DNA from: Chloroflexota bacterium
Lineage (GTDB): Bacteria > Chloroflexota > Anaerolineae > UBA1429
DNA length: 64,000 nucleotides
NCBI GenBank assembly: GCA_012729455.1
Contig: JAAYDC010000016.1
Span: forward strand, 62,001 to 126,000
Reading direction: 5' to 3'
The notes under the pieces are model-generated. The model saw nothing but the letters and a program-made list of their open reading frames with translations, was not told the DNA's origin and ran no database searches. A program made the translations under genes and the position numbers. Shown here in pieces: positions 45,036-52,229 of the stretch (the stretch's first letter is position 1; every line of letters starts with the position of its first letter).

Positions 45036-46276
45036 ACAGATAACTCCTTTTCCAGTTCGGCGCGTAATAGATCGCGAGTCGTGTTATCTCGGATAATCCG
45101 GTAGCCCTCGCCGGCTGTCAGCAGCAGCATGCTGATGCCGCGGCTGGCCGCTTGCTCGATCAGGGCGGCCTCATCCAGCTCGAGCACATCGCTCTGGATA
45201 CACCAACCGCTCTGGCGCAGGCTGCCCAACAGGTCGCCCAGCTCGAGCGCCGCCGGCGCGCTTACCAGCATATCGGGTGCAGCTGAGACCTCGGGCTTGG
45301 TCAACACCAGGGCACGCTCGAGGCTGATGGCAAATCCGACGGCTGGCAGGTCGTTGCCAAAGTTGGCCAGCAACTGGTCGTAGCGTCCGCCGCCGCATAC
45401 GGGAAAACCGAGCCCCTTGATATAGCCGCGAAAGGCGATGCCGGTGTAATAAGCCATGTTGCGGGTCTCGCCCAGATCCAAAATGATGTAGCGCGCATAG
45501 CCCCACTGCTCCAGACGGTCATAGACAGCCTCGAGGCGCGCCAGGGCTTGTTCGGCATCCTCTCCGGTGCTCAGCTGGCGGGCTGCGGCCAGGATCGGCC
45601 GCCCACCGCTCAGGCTGGGCAACGTGCGCAGCGCTTGGGCGGTAGCGCCCTCTACGCCGTATTCGGCCAGAACCTGGTCGAGTTCGAGCGGATTGCGTCG
45701 GTCAATGGCCAGCTCCAGGCGGCGCCGCGGAGCGTCGTCCAGCTCAGACTGCCTGAGCAAGGCAGCCATAAAGCCCACATGCCCGAGGTTGATCTGGAAG
45801 TCAGCCAGACCAAGCGTACGCAGCGTCTCGATGGCAAGGGCCAGCACTTCGGCATCCGCCTGCACGGTATCGGCGCCCAGCAGCTCAATGCCGGCTTGAG
45901 TAAATTCACGTTGGCGGCCGGCCTGCGGCTCTTCGTAGCGAAACACTCTGCCGATGTAATAAAAGCGCAGCGGCATGGGTTGGTCATAGAGTTTGCTGGC
46001 GGCAATGCGCGCTGTAGGCACCGTCATATCGGGACGCAAAGCCAACAGCTGACCCTCGCGGTCGACAAAGCGAAAGACACGGTCCTGCAGGGCTTCGTTC
46101 GAGCCCGTCACCAGCATATTGTAAAACTCAAAGGTGGGCGGGATAATGCGCCCATATCCCCAACTCAGGAACTGCTCGTGCAGCCGGCGTTCGCATTCGG
46201 TAATTTCGGCCGCCCCCTCAAAAAAGAGGTCTGCCACGCCATGCGGGATCCTTCCCGCCTTGATTGCTGTTCCCAT
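45023..46276 (-). CDS. hisZ: ATP phosphoribosyltransferase regulatory subunit
   Basis: HisZ is a histidyl-tRNA-synthetase paralogue that assembles with short HisG as a hetero-octamer and mediates histidine feedback. The 417-residue protein has the class II aaRS-like pieces LRPDMTVPTARIA (motif 2 region), FRYEEPQAGRQREFTQAGIE and GGGRYDQLLANFG, but the C-terminal anticodon-binding domain of HisRS is replaced by a shorter segment. The ATG at 46276 follows AGGAGG by 9 bases, directly after the attenuator hairpin. It is the first enzyme gene of the operon. Confidence 0.93.
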   Translation of the reverse strand: MGTAIKAGRIPHGVADLFFEGAAEITECERRLHEQFLSWGYGRIIPPTFEFYNMLVTGSNEALQDRVFRFVDREGQLLALRPDMTVPTARIAASKLYDQPMPLRFYYIGRVFRYEEPQAGRQREFTQAGIELLGADTVQADAEVLALAIETLRTLGLADFQINLGHVGFMAALLRQSELDDAPRRRLELAIDRRNPLELDQVLAEYGVEGATAQALRTLPSLSGGRPILAAARQLSTGEDAEQALARLEAVYDRLEQWGYARYIILDLGETRNMAYYTGIAFRGYIKGLGFPVCGGGRYDQLLANFGNDLPAVGFAISLERALVLTKPEVSAAPDMLVSAPAALELGDLLGSLRQSGWCIQSDVLELDEAALIEQAASRGISMLLLTAGEGYRIIRDNTTRDLLRAELEKELSVWTR

Positions 46277-46297
46277 CTCGTTGTGCCTCCTAGAATG

Positions 46298-46328
46298 AAA
46301 AAAGACCAGCTCTCGCGAGCCAGTCTTT
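46298..46328 (-). terminator. Attenuator-type intrinsic terminator before hisZ
   Basis: On the minus strand a perfect 12-bp stem (two G-U pairs) with a GCGA loop, beginning AAAGAC and closing GTCTTT, runs into six T in a row. It sits between the leader peptide and the hisZ ribosome site, so the operon is transcribed only if this hairpin is prevented or read through. Confidence 0.85.
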
Positions 46329-46330
46329 GC

Positions 46331-46371
46331 GGGTGAGCCCAACTGCTGCTTTGCAGCCGGATAGCTCACCC
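46331..46371 (-). promoter_or_regulatory. Leader hairpin containing the hisL stop codon
   Basis: On the minus strand GGGTGAGC (46364-46371) pairs with GCTCACCC (46331-46338), 8 bp, with an inner GCTGC/GCAGC stem and an AAA loop. The leader peptide TGA lies in the 5' arm, so a ribosome stalled on the His codons or ending at the stop would block this hairpin. It is probably the pausing or competing structure of the attenuator; I could not draw a clear antiterminator. Confidence 0.65.
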
Positions 46372-46464
46372 AGTGTTATGATGATGGAGGAGCGTTCCGG
46401 AGCAGGCAACTAAACGAGCAGATCGCTCTGCCCGAACAAGACCCGGTGTGCCGTTGCGTTTCAT
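46366..46464 (-). CDS. hisL: his operon leader peptide
   Basis: A 32-codon frame from ATG (46464) to TGA beginning MKRNGTPGLVRAERS and ending LLHHHNTG. Three consecutive CAT His codons at 46378-46386 lie 9 bases before the stop, followed by a hairpin and a strong terminator in front of hisZ, the arrangement of his attenuation in enterobacteria (where the leader has seven His). Low charged tRNA-His should stall the ribosome at the CAT run and change folding so that RNA polymerase continues. The ATG is only 7 bases downstream of the -10 box, so translation would be leaderless. The leader is longer and has fewer His codons than in E. coli. Confidence 0.75.
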   Translation of the reverse strand: MKRNGTPGLVRAERSARLVACSGTLLHHHNTG

Positions 46465-46471
46465 ACCAAAG

Positions 46472-46500
46472 ATCATATCACGCCCGTAATAAACTGTCAA
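46472..46500 (-). promoter_or_regulatory. Promoter of the his operon
   Basis: Minus-strand TTGACA, 17-base spacer, TATGAT: perfect -35, 5/6 -10, ideal spacing. Transcription should start at about 46464-46466, at the leader-peptide ATG. Confidence 0.8.
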
Positions 46501-46621
46501 TTTGTATGCCTTGAGGGCAAGCCCTAGAATGGGAGCGTGTTCTTTGATGTAACCTCGGCATTGAAGAAGCGGTGCGCTCCGCCGGCGGCCATCCGAGTGC
46601 GGGTCGAGCCTCTGCCTTGAT
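46501..46621 (+). other. Intergenic stretch between the his promoter and the amidohydrolase promoter
   Basis: I see no gene, RNA, repeat or clear hairpin here. It separates two divergent transcription units. An open minus-strand frame runs through it in the hisL frame but has no support as a gene. Confidence 0.4.
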
Positions 46622-46649
46622 TTGACGTCCGAGAGCCGAAGGTGACAAT
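46622..46649 (+). promoter_or_regulatory. Possible promoter of the amidohydrolase-thpR pair
   Basis: TTGACG, 16-base spacer, GACAAT. The -10 box is only a 4/6 match, but it lies 7 bases before the ATG at 46657, the same spacing as the other leaderless candidates in the window. Confidence 0.4.
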
Positions 46650-46656
46650 AGGGTCT

Positions 46657-47511
46657 ATGAGAATGATCGACGCCCATTGCCACATCTTTCCCCCGGAACT
46701 CATTACCAACCGCAGCACCTATGCCGAACGCGAAATCTGGTTCGGCGAGCTTTATGCTGACCCGCGCCATCACCTGGCCAGCGCCGAAGAGCTGGTCGCT
46801 TCCATGGATGCCGCCCAGATAGAAGCGTCGGTCGCGATCGGTTTTGCCTTTAACGACCCGGGTCTTTGTGCGCTGTGCAACGACTATGTCCTGGATGCCG
46901 CCGCACGCTTCCCGGAGCGGTTGCTGCCCTTTGCAGTAGTCCAGCCGGCCTCGGGAGAGGTTGCCCTGCGCGAGGCGGAAAGATGCCTGGAGCACGGCGC
47001 CTTTGGCATCGGTGAGCTGCAGCCGGATGGCCAGGGCTACTCGCTCGAAGAGCAGGCCCTGCTTGATCCGCTGATGGCGCTGCTGAAAAGCCGTGAAAAG
47101 CCCGTCATGTTCCATGTCAATGAGCAGCTCGGGCATGCTTACCCGGGTAAAGGCGCCAACGGCGTGGTGGCCGGCTATGCATTGTGCAGCCGCTATCCCG
47201 AAAACAAAATTATCCTCTCGCACTGGGGCGGCGGGTTGCTCTTTTACGAGCTGATGCCCGAGGTACGCCGTACCCTCCAGAACGTCTATTACGACACCGC
47301 TGCCTCCACGCTTTTGTATGACGAGCGCATCTTTAGCGCGGCAATGAGCTGGATGCCGAACAAGATCCTGTGGGGCTCAGATTACCCGCTGCTGCGGCAA
47401 AAGCGCTTTCGCGACTATGTCCTCAACCTGCCCCTCACCGATGATCAGCAGCAAGCCCTCTGCGGCGGCAACGTCTTCGCCTTGCTGGGGCTGAGCGAGG
47501 CAACGCCATGA
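46657..47511 (+). CDS. Amidohydrolase family 2 protein (TIM-barrel metal-dependent hydrolase)
   Basis: The 284-residue protein starts MRMIDAHCHIFPPEL, the metal-binding HxH of amidohydrolase-2 (PF04909) enzymes. Other metal-site parts are VMFHVNEQLGH, LSHWGGGLLFYEL and the final WGSDYPLL with its catalytic Asp. Members hydrolyse or decarboxylate aromatic and other carboxylic acids; the substrate here is unknown. It is not the PHP-type histidinol-phosphatase despite lying next to the his operon. An in-frame GTG at 46642 and an ATG at 46663 are alternative starts. thpR begins in its last 4 bases. Confidence 0.83.
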   Translation: MRMIDAHCHIFPPELITNRSTYAEREIWFGELYADPRHHLASAEELVASMDAAQIEASVAIGFAFNDPGLCALCNDYVLDAAARFPERLLPFAVVQPASGEVALREAERCLEHGAFGIGELQPDGQGYSLEEQALLDPLMALLKSREKPVMFHVNEQLGHAYPGKGANGVVAGYALCSRYPENKIILSHWGGGLLFYELMPEVRRTLQNVYYDTAASTLLYDERIFSAAMSWMPNKILWGSDYPLLRQKRFRDYVLNLPLTDDQQQALCGGNVFALLGLSEATP

Positions 47512-48143
47512 GCCGCGTAAGGGTGTTCGTGGCAGCTCAGCTGCCCGATGGCATTCTACAAGAGGTCGGCAAGCTGCAGACGGCCATGCAAAAGATACCC
47601 GGCAACCGCTCGGTGCGCTGGGTCAATTCGAGCGGCATCCACATTACCTTTAAATTCATTGGCGATACGGACGCCGACGAACTGCCAGCTCTCGCGCGCG
47701 CCATCGATAGCGCCGCCCTGCGGATCTCGCCGATTTTCACTGCCACCGGCTCGTTAGGGTGCTTTCCCAACCAAACGCGTCCGCGGGTCATCTGGCTGGG
47801 TCTGCAGGATGAGCAGCACGGATTGCGGCGTGCCTTCCAGGTACTGGACGACGAAATGGCCAACGCCGGCATCGCGCGCGATACACGCCCCTTTCAACCG
47901 CACCTGACGCTTGGGCGAGTGCGTAATGGCGCGATGAGCGCCGAGGTAGAGGCTTTGGGGCGCAGCATCGCCAGCTGGCCGGCATTACCGCCGCAGCCGT
48001 TCGAGATAAACGAGGTGGCGCTAATCTCGAGTACACTCAAACCCTCCGGTGCGGAATACACCGTGTTGCATCATGTCCGCTTAGCCGCCAGGCCTGACCA
48101 GTGGCGTCCCAACACCATCCAGAGCCCCAGCATCCGCAATTGA
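47508..48143 (+). CDS. thpR: RNA 2',3'-cyclic phosphodiesterase (2'-5' RNA ligase family)
   Basis: A 211-residue 2H phosphoesterase. Both catalytic HxTx motifs are visible: HITF at residues 45-48 and HLTL at 132-135, the second followed by GRVRNG as in ThpR. Family members open 2',3'-cyclic phosphates on RNA and can join 2'-5' ends in vitro. The start overlaps the amidohydrolase stop as ATGA. The C-terminal ~20 residues are an unremarkable polar tail. Confidence 0.9.
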   Translation: MSRVRVFVAAQLPDGILQEVGKLQTAMQKIPGNRSVRWVNSSGIHITFKFIGDTDADELPALARAIDSAALRISPIFTATGSLGCFPNQTRPRVIWLGLQDEQHGLRRAFQVLDDEMANAGIARDTRPFQPHLTLGRVRNGAMSAEVEALGRSIASWPALPPQPFEINEVALISSTLKPSGAEYTVLHHVRLAARPDQWRPNTIQSPSIRN

Positions 48144-48169
48144 CATGATTACTGCTCCCCCTTTATACT
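48140..48169 (+). promoter_or_regulatory. Promoter of the hypothetical gene and DUF4139 gene
   Basis: TTGACA, 18-base spacer, TATACT, overlapping the thpR stop codon and 27 bases before the ATG at 48197. Confidence 0.6.
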
Positions 48170-48196
48170 CACATCTAGCTCACGATTGGAGATTGA

Positions 48197-48594
48197 ATGA
48201 GCCGCGTTGTAAACCTTTCGACCACCGGCAAGACGCGTAATCAGCAGCGCCGTACGATTGCCGAAGCCCTCAGGTTGTTGATGTTCAAGCGCGCGACCTG
48301 GCTGCCACGATCGTCTTTAGCCTGCGCGCCATCGCCGAGACCATCGAAGTGACCACCCGCGCCTGGGAAGACCGCGACTATTTTTTAAAGGCAGATCGCT
48401 TTCGCCTCGATTGGGAATGGGTAACCCCTGCCGCGCAACAGCTGAGTAAAGTAATCCTGAATGAGCGCTGGAACGAACTGCCAGAGGTGCTGGCCGAGCT
48501 GGCGCCGCGTTTCGCCGATATCAGTATCGCCAAGATGACGCGCCCGCCCGAGACCTGGGCCGGTGCCTACCGTGAGCTTACACAGAAAGGCTAA
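48197..48594 (+). pseudogene. Hypothetical protein gene with an apparent one-base frameshift
   Basis: The ATG has a GGAG site and a good promoter. The first frame reads MSRVVNLSTTGKTRNQQRRT and continues through EALRLLMFKR, then leaves any sensible sequence. From about 48290 the next frame reads DLAATIVFSLRAIAETIEVT and continues with TRAWEDRDYFLKADRFRLDW to the stop at 48594. One base appears to be missing in a CGCGCG stretch near 48289-48295. Joined, the protein would have about 132 residues, helical, with no motif I recognise. It is directly followed by the DUF4139 gene 2 bases later, so the two are likely one operon. Confidence 0.65.
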
Positions 48595-48596
48595 CC

Positions 48597-50156
48597 ATGA
48601 ACCTACCTACCCAAATTACTTCCGTTGCGGTGTATCAGCAGAGCGCGCGCATCGAGCGCAGCGGCATGGCGGATGTATCCGCCGGCCTTAACGACTTGCT
48701 TGTCTCCGACCTGCCCAGCACGCTCGATCCCTCCAGCGTACGCGCGCGGGTGCTCAGCCAAGGCGGCGTTAGCCTGATGGGACTGGATGTGCGAACCAGC
48801 TACTATCAGGTGCCCGTGCAGGAACAGATCAGGGACCTGACCCAACAGCTCGAGGCACTCACAGCACGCAAACGTGCGCTCACCCTCGAGCTCGAACTAC
48901 TGGCGAACCAAAAGTCATATCTGCTCAGCGCCCTGGAGACCGGCGCACAACAGCTGCCGCGCGGGATCGCCTTTGGCAAGCGCGAGGGCGAAGCCATGCA
49001 GAGCTTTTTGGTGGCCAGCTCGGAAAAGATCGCCCAGATCGATGCGCAGCTGCCCGAACGCGAACAAGCCCTGCGCAACTTGGAGCTAGAGATCTCCCAT
49101 GTCGAACGGCAGTTAGCCGAGACGGGCCGCCAGCCCGCCACCACCGGCTATAGCGTGCTGGTGAGCATCGACGCGCGTGAGGCGGCCCAGGCAGAGGTCA
49201 GGCTGAGCTACCGGGTGGCGAATGCCTCCTGGTCGCCGTTGTATGATATCCGCCTGAGCGGAGATGCCGCACCGCAGATGACGCTTACATATCTGGCAGA
49301 GGTCAGCCAGAACAGTGGGGAGGCATGGGATAACGTCTCTCTGACACTCTCGACCATGCGCGAGCACTCCCTCAGCGAGGTGCCCGAGATGGACCCCTGG
49401 TACCTCACGCCCATCGAAGCCATCGCCCGCCGGGCTCCGGCTTTGATGATGGCCCGCGCGTCTGAGCCGATGCCGGAGGAATCCGCCCAAGTCTGGAACA
49501 AAGAAGAGGTTCAAGTGGCCGAGGTGATTACCTCTGGCCCGGCGATCGCCTACCAGGCGACCCAGGCCGTCAGCATCCCGCCAGATGGCACCCCGCACAA
49601 GACGACCATCGCGGTGATCTCACTCGAGCCGGCGGTCGATTATGTGGCAGCACCCAAGCTCGACCAGGCCGCTTACCGCCGCGCCAAGGTCACCAACCGC
49701 AGCCCCTACCATTTGCTGGAGGGCGAGGCCAACCTGTTCTGGGGCGACGAATTCCTGGGCCAGGTGCACCTGGAAGCCGTGGCACCCGAAGCCAAGTTTG
49801 AGCTCTCGCTGGGGGTGGATGAGCGCATAGCAGTAGAGCGCAAGCGTACCCTGCACGAGGTCGACAAGGTGCTGCTGCGTGATCTGCGCAAGGTGACGAC
49901 CGGCTATACCACTACCCTGACGAACCACACCAGTGCACCGCAGCAGCTTGTGCTGCGCGACCATATCCCTGTCGCCAACAGCGAAAAGGTGTCGGTGCAG
50001 CTGGAATCCAGCAGCCCGGCCGCGAAACCCGACGACATGGGCCTGCTCGAGTGGCAGCTGGAACTGCCACCGCAAGTGCCGGTAGAGGTGACGTTCCAGT
50101 TCAGCATCCAGCACCCGCGCGGGGTGCGTCTACATGGCATGCCCGAGCTGGACTAG
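48597..50156 (+). CDS. DUF4139 / mucoidy inhibitor A (MuiA) family protein
   Basis: A 519-residue protein with an N-terminal DUF4140-like segment (ITSVAVYQQSARIERSG and DLPSTLDPSSVRARVL), a coiled-coil region at about residues 75-185 (repeated Leu, Glu, Gln) and the C-terminal DUF4139 beta-rich domain (LSYRVANASWSPLYDIRL, LTYLAEVSQNSGEAWDNVSL). The end HPRGVRLHGMPELD is typical. No signal peptide is visible. The family name comes from an mucoidy phenotype in enterobacteria and no biochemical activity is established. Its end overlaps the convergent deacetylase gene by 4 bases. Confidence 0.82.
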   Translation: MNLPTQITSVAVYQQSARIERSGMADVSAGLNDLLVSDLPSTLDPSSVRARVLSQGGVSLMGLDVRTSYYQVPVQEQIRDLTQQLEALTARKRALTLELELLANQKSYLLSALETGAQQLPRGIAFGKREGEAMQSFLVASSEKIAQIDAQLPEREQALRNLELEISHVERQLAETGRQPATTGYSVLVSIDAREAAQAEVRLSYRVANASWSPLYDIRLSGDAAPQMTLTYLAEVSQNSGEAWDNVSLTLSTMREHSLSEVPEMDPWYLTPIEAIARRAPALMMARASEPMPEESAQVWNKEEVQVAEVITSGPAIAYQATQAVSIPPDGTPHKTTIAVISLEPAVDYVAAPKLDQAAYRRAKVTNRSPYHLLEGEANLFWGDEFLGQVHLEAVAPEAKFELSLGVDERIAVERKRTLHEVDKVLLRDLRKVTTGYTTTLTNHTSAPQQLVLRDHIPVANSEKVSVQLESSSPAAKPDDMGLLEWQLELPPQVPVEVTFQFSIQHPRGVRLHGMPELD

Positions 50157-51049
50157 ACGGGGTGCTCGCTTAGCCAGTGCTCGGCGTAGCCTTCGAGCGT
50201 CTCAAAGCGGGCGCCCATATCCTGCAGCGCCGCGATTACCTGATCGAGCGCCTGCAGGGCAAACTCGCCGGTGTTGCGGTGTAGAAACGGCTTAAAGGTG
50301 ATGCGCGCCTCGTCGGTTTGAATCGTCTCGGGCGTCGCGACAAATTCCCATGGGTGCAGGTAGAGCACCAGGGGTGCCTCGAGCCTTTGCGCGCAGAGGT
50401 ACGCGTCCATGCGCCGGCACAGGTCGATAAACCACTTGCCCCCTTTGAGGCGCAGCATGGGCCACTGGTCGCGCGAGCGCTGCTTTTCCTCACCTGCGGT
50501 GACTTCAACATCATAGAACACCGGCACCTCGGCCAGGGGCAGATTGCCAGGCGCCGTCCAGTCGTCAGCCGCTGGGCGATAAGGCACGAACGATCGCCCC
50601 ACGAAATAGGCCGGCAACGATGAATCTGCGATATAGCCCTGATCTGCCAGGGCTTGAATCAGGGTGCTAGAGCCAAACAAGCGCGGCGCGCGAAACGAAC
50701 GCGGCCGGCGGCCAGCCACGCGCGTGACGGTCTCGGTTGCCAGGGCGATGCGCCCGGGGATCTCACTATCCAGGATGAGGGCGTCGCCCGGCATACTGAA
50801 TACCGCGTCGCCGAGGGTTTCGTGGTACATGGTGTGGCAGCCAATCTCGTGGCCAGCCGCAGAGATCTGCTCGACCAGCCCCGGAAAGGCGAGCGCCTCG
50901 CGCCCAGTGAACATGAAACTGGCCGGGATGCCGCGCGCCGCCAGGATCTCGAGGATGCGCGGGGTTCCCTCGCGCATCCCATGATAGTCGCTGGTCCATG
51001 AGCCGGTGTCGGGCTCCATATCGAACGAAACGATTACGCTGCGCTGCAT
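50153..51049 (-). CDS. Polysaccharide deacetylase (NodB) family protein
   Basis: The 298-residue protein shows the NodB-type fold: SFDMEPDTGSW with the first metal-site Asp, IPASFMFTG, AAGHEIGCHTMYHE with the His pair, and RSFRAPRLF. Members remove N- or O-acetyl groups from glycans or hydrolyse related amide bonds such as in allantoinase-like PuuE. No signal peptide is seen, so an intracellular substrate is possible. It is the last gene of a minus run after a FAH-family and an M24-family gene, starting 13 bases after the M24 stop. Confidence 0.85.
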   Translation of the reverse strand: MQRSVIVSFDMEPDTGSWTSDYHGMREGTPRILEILAARGIPASFMFTGREALAFPGLVEQISAAGHEIGCHTMYHETLGDAVFSMPGDALILDSEIPGRIALATETVTRVAGRRPRSFRAPRLFGSSTLIQALADQGYIADSSLPAYFVGRSFVPYRPAADDWTAPGNLPLAEVPVFYDVEVTAGEEKQRSRDQWPMLRLKGGKWFIDLCRRMDAYLCAQRLEAPLVLYLHPWEFVATPETIQTDEARITFKPFLHRNTGEFALQALDQVIAALQDMGARFETLEGYAEHWLSEHPV

Positions 51050-51062
51050 CGGCTGACCTCGC

Positions 51063-52229
51063 TTAACGGCTGAAATACTCGTCCATCATCGGGCTAAAGG
51101 GTACCGGGCCGCTTTCGGTGATCTCATAGCCCGTCTCGATGCGTGCGCCGTGCAGCTCGGGATGCCCGAAAAAGCTCACGTCGACACACACCGCCATGCC
51201 GGGCTTTAGCACATCGTTGCTGTTGGGCCCAAAGAAGGGCTCTTCGGCCTCGTGCAGGCCAATGGTGTGTGCAAAGGGGCATACCAGGTACTTCCAAAAG
51301 CCGTGCTTGACAAAATAGTCGCGCCCGGGAGCGTCGATCTCACGCCCAACCTTGCCCACCACCAGCCGTTCCTTGGTGAGGTGCATCACTTCTTTGAGGT
51401 GCTTGAAAGCCTCCTGCTGGGCGGGCGAATAAGTGCCATCGACGGGCAAAAAGTCGCCCACCACGCCGGCATAACCTCTGACCTTGGGAGCAATGCCGAT
51501 CATCACCGTTTCGCCAGCCTGCATGATACGGCTGGTAGCCGTCGGCACCACCGCGCTGGAGCGCTCACCCGACCCGACGATCGGGCTAAAGCCGAATCCG
51601 CTGGCACCGCGGCTGCGCGCGGCGTATTCTCCCACGGCAGCCACCTCAATCTCGCTGACGCCGGGAGCGATTTTCTCTTTCATCGCCAGGTAGCAGGCAT
51701 CCGACAGTTTAAAGGCCGCCCGAATTTGCTCGAGCTCCCAGAGTGACTTGTCATAACGTAAAGCGACGTACTGCGGGGTGATATCCACCAGCGCTGCACC
51801 GCTAAAGCCCTCGACGATCTGGCCATAACAATCGGCCGGCATGCGTCCACCGCCCACCAATCCCACCCGGCGCACATCGCCAAACATGACATGCAGCTCG
51901 TCAAAGAGGGCGGGGAAATCGGTGATGGTGGCGTTGGGATATTCCTCGTTGGGCACCATAAAGACGGTAAAGTTGCGCGTCTCGGTGATGGCACTATCCA
52001 ACTTGGCAAACGGCTCGCTTTCGGGGCCGCCCAACAGCATGGGAGTGCCGCTGCGCGGGATCAGCACAGCACCGCTTTCGAACTGCGGGCACCAGCCCGT
52101 CAGGTACCAGCCATTGCCAATGTTGAACTCGTCGTAATACACCAGCACGATATCCAGGCCCTGCTGTGCCATCAGAGCGCGCACGTTGGCGATGCGTCTG
52201 TCACGTTCCTTCAGCGTCAGATATGCCAT
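51063..52229 (-). CDS. M24 family protein (creatinase/Xaa-Pro peptidase-like) with altered metal site
   Basis: A 388-residue two-domain pita-bread protein: an N-terminal creatinase-like domain (RRIANVRALMAQQGLDIVLV) and a C-terminal catalytic domain. In true aminopeptidases the metal ligands are Asp, Asp, His, Glu, Glu. Here the first Asp region reads VMIGIAPKVRGYAGVVGD, the His is present in HTIGLHEAEEP, the first Glu region reads AVCVDVSFFG and the last Glu is kept in ARIETGYEIT. Three of five ligands thus look changed, so it may be a creatinase-like hydrolase that works without two metals. The ATG at 52229 follows AAGGAG. Confidence 0.8.
   Translation of the reverse strand: MAYLTLKERDRRIANVRALMAQQGLDIVLVYYDEFNIGNGWYLTGWCPQFESGAVLIPRSGTPMLLGGPESEPFAKLDSAITETRNFTVFMVPNEEYPNATITDFPALFDELHVMFGDVRRVGLVGGGRMPADCYGQIVEGFSGAALVDITPQYVALRYDKSLWELEQIRAAFKLSDACYLAMKEKIAPGVSEIEVAAVGEYAARSRGASGFGFSPIVGSGERSSAVVPTATSRIMQAGETVMIGIAPKVRGYAGVVGDFLPVDGTYSPAQQEAFKHLKEVMHLTKERLVVGKVGREIDAPGRDYFVKHGFWKYLVCPFAHTIGLHEAEEPFFGPNSNDVLKPGMAVCVDVSFFGHPELHGARIETGYEITESGPVPFSPMMDEYFSR

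Noticed and set aside
46277-46464. T-box riboswitch before hisZ
   Set aside because: No conserved T-box (AGGGUGGNACCGCG-like) sequence or specifier loop is seen; the His-codon leader peptide explains the terminator better.
46366-47223. A long minus-strand frame extending the hisL frame back through the amidohydrolase gene
   Set aside because: The amidohydrolase on plus is clearly real, and the his promoter lies inside this frame; only the last 32 codons downstream of the promoter make sense.
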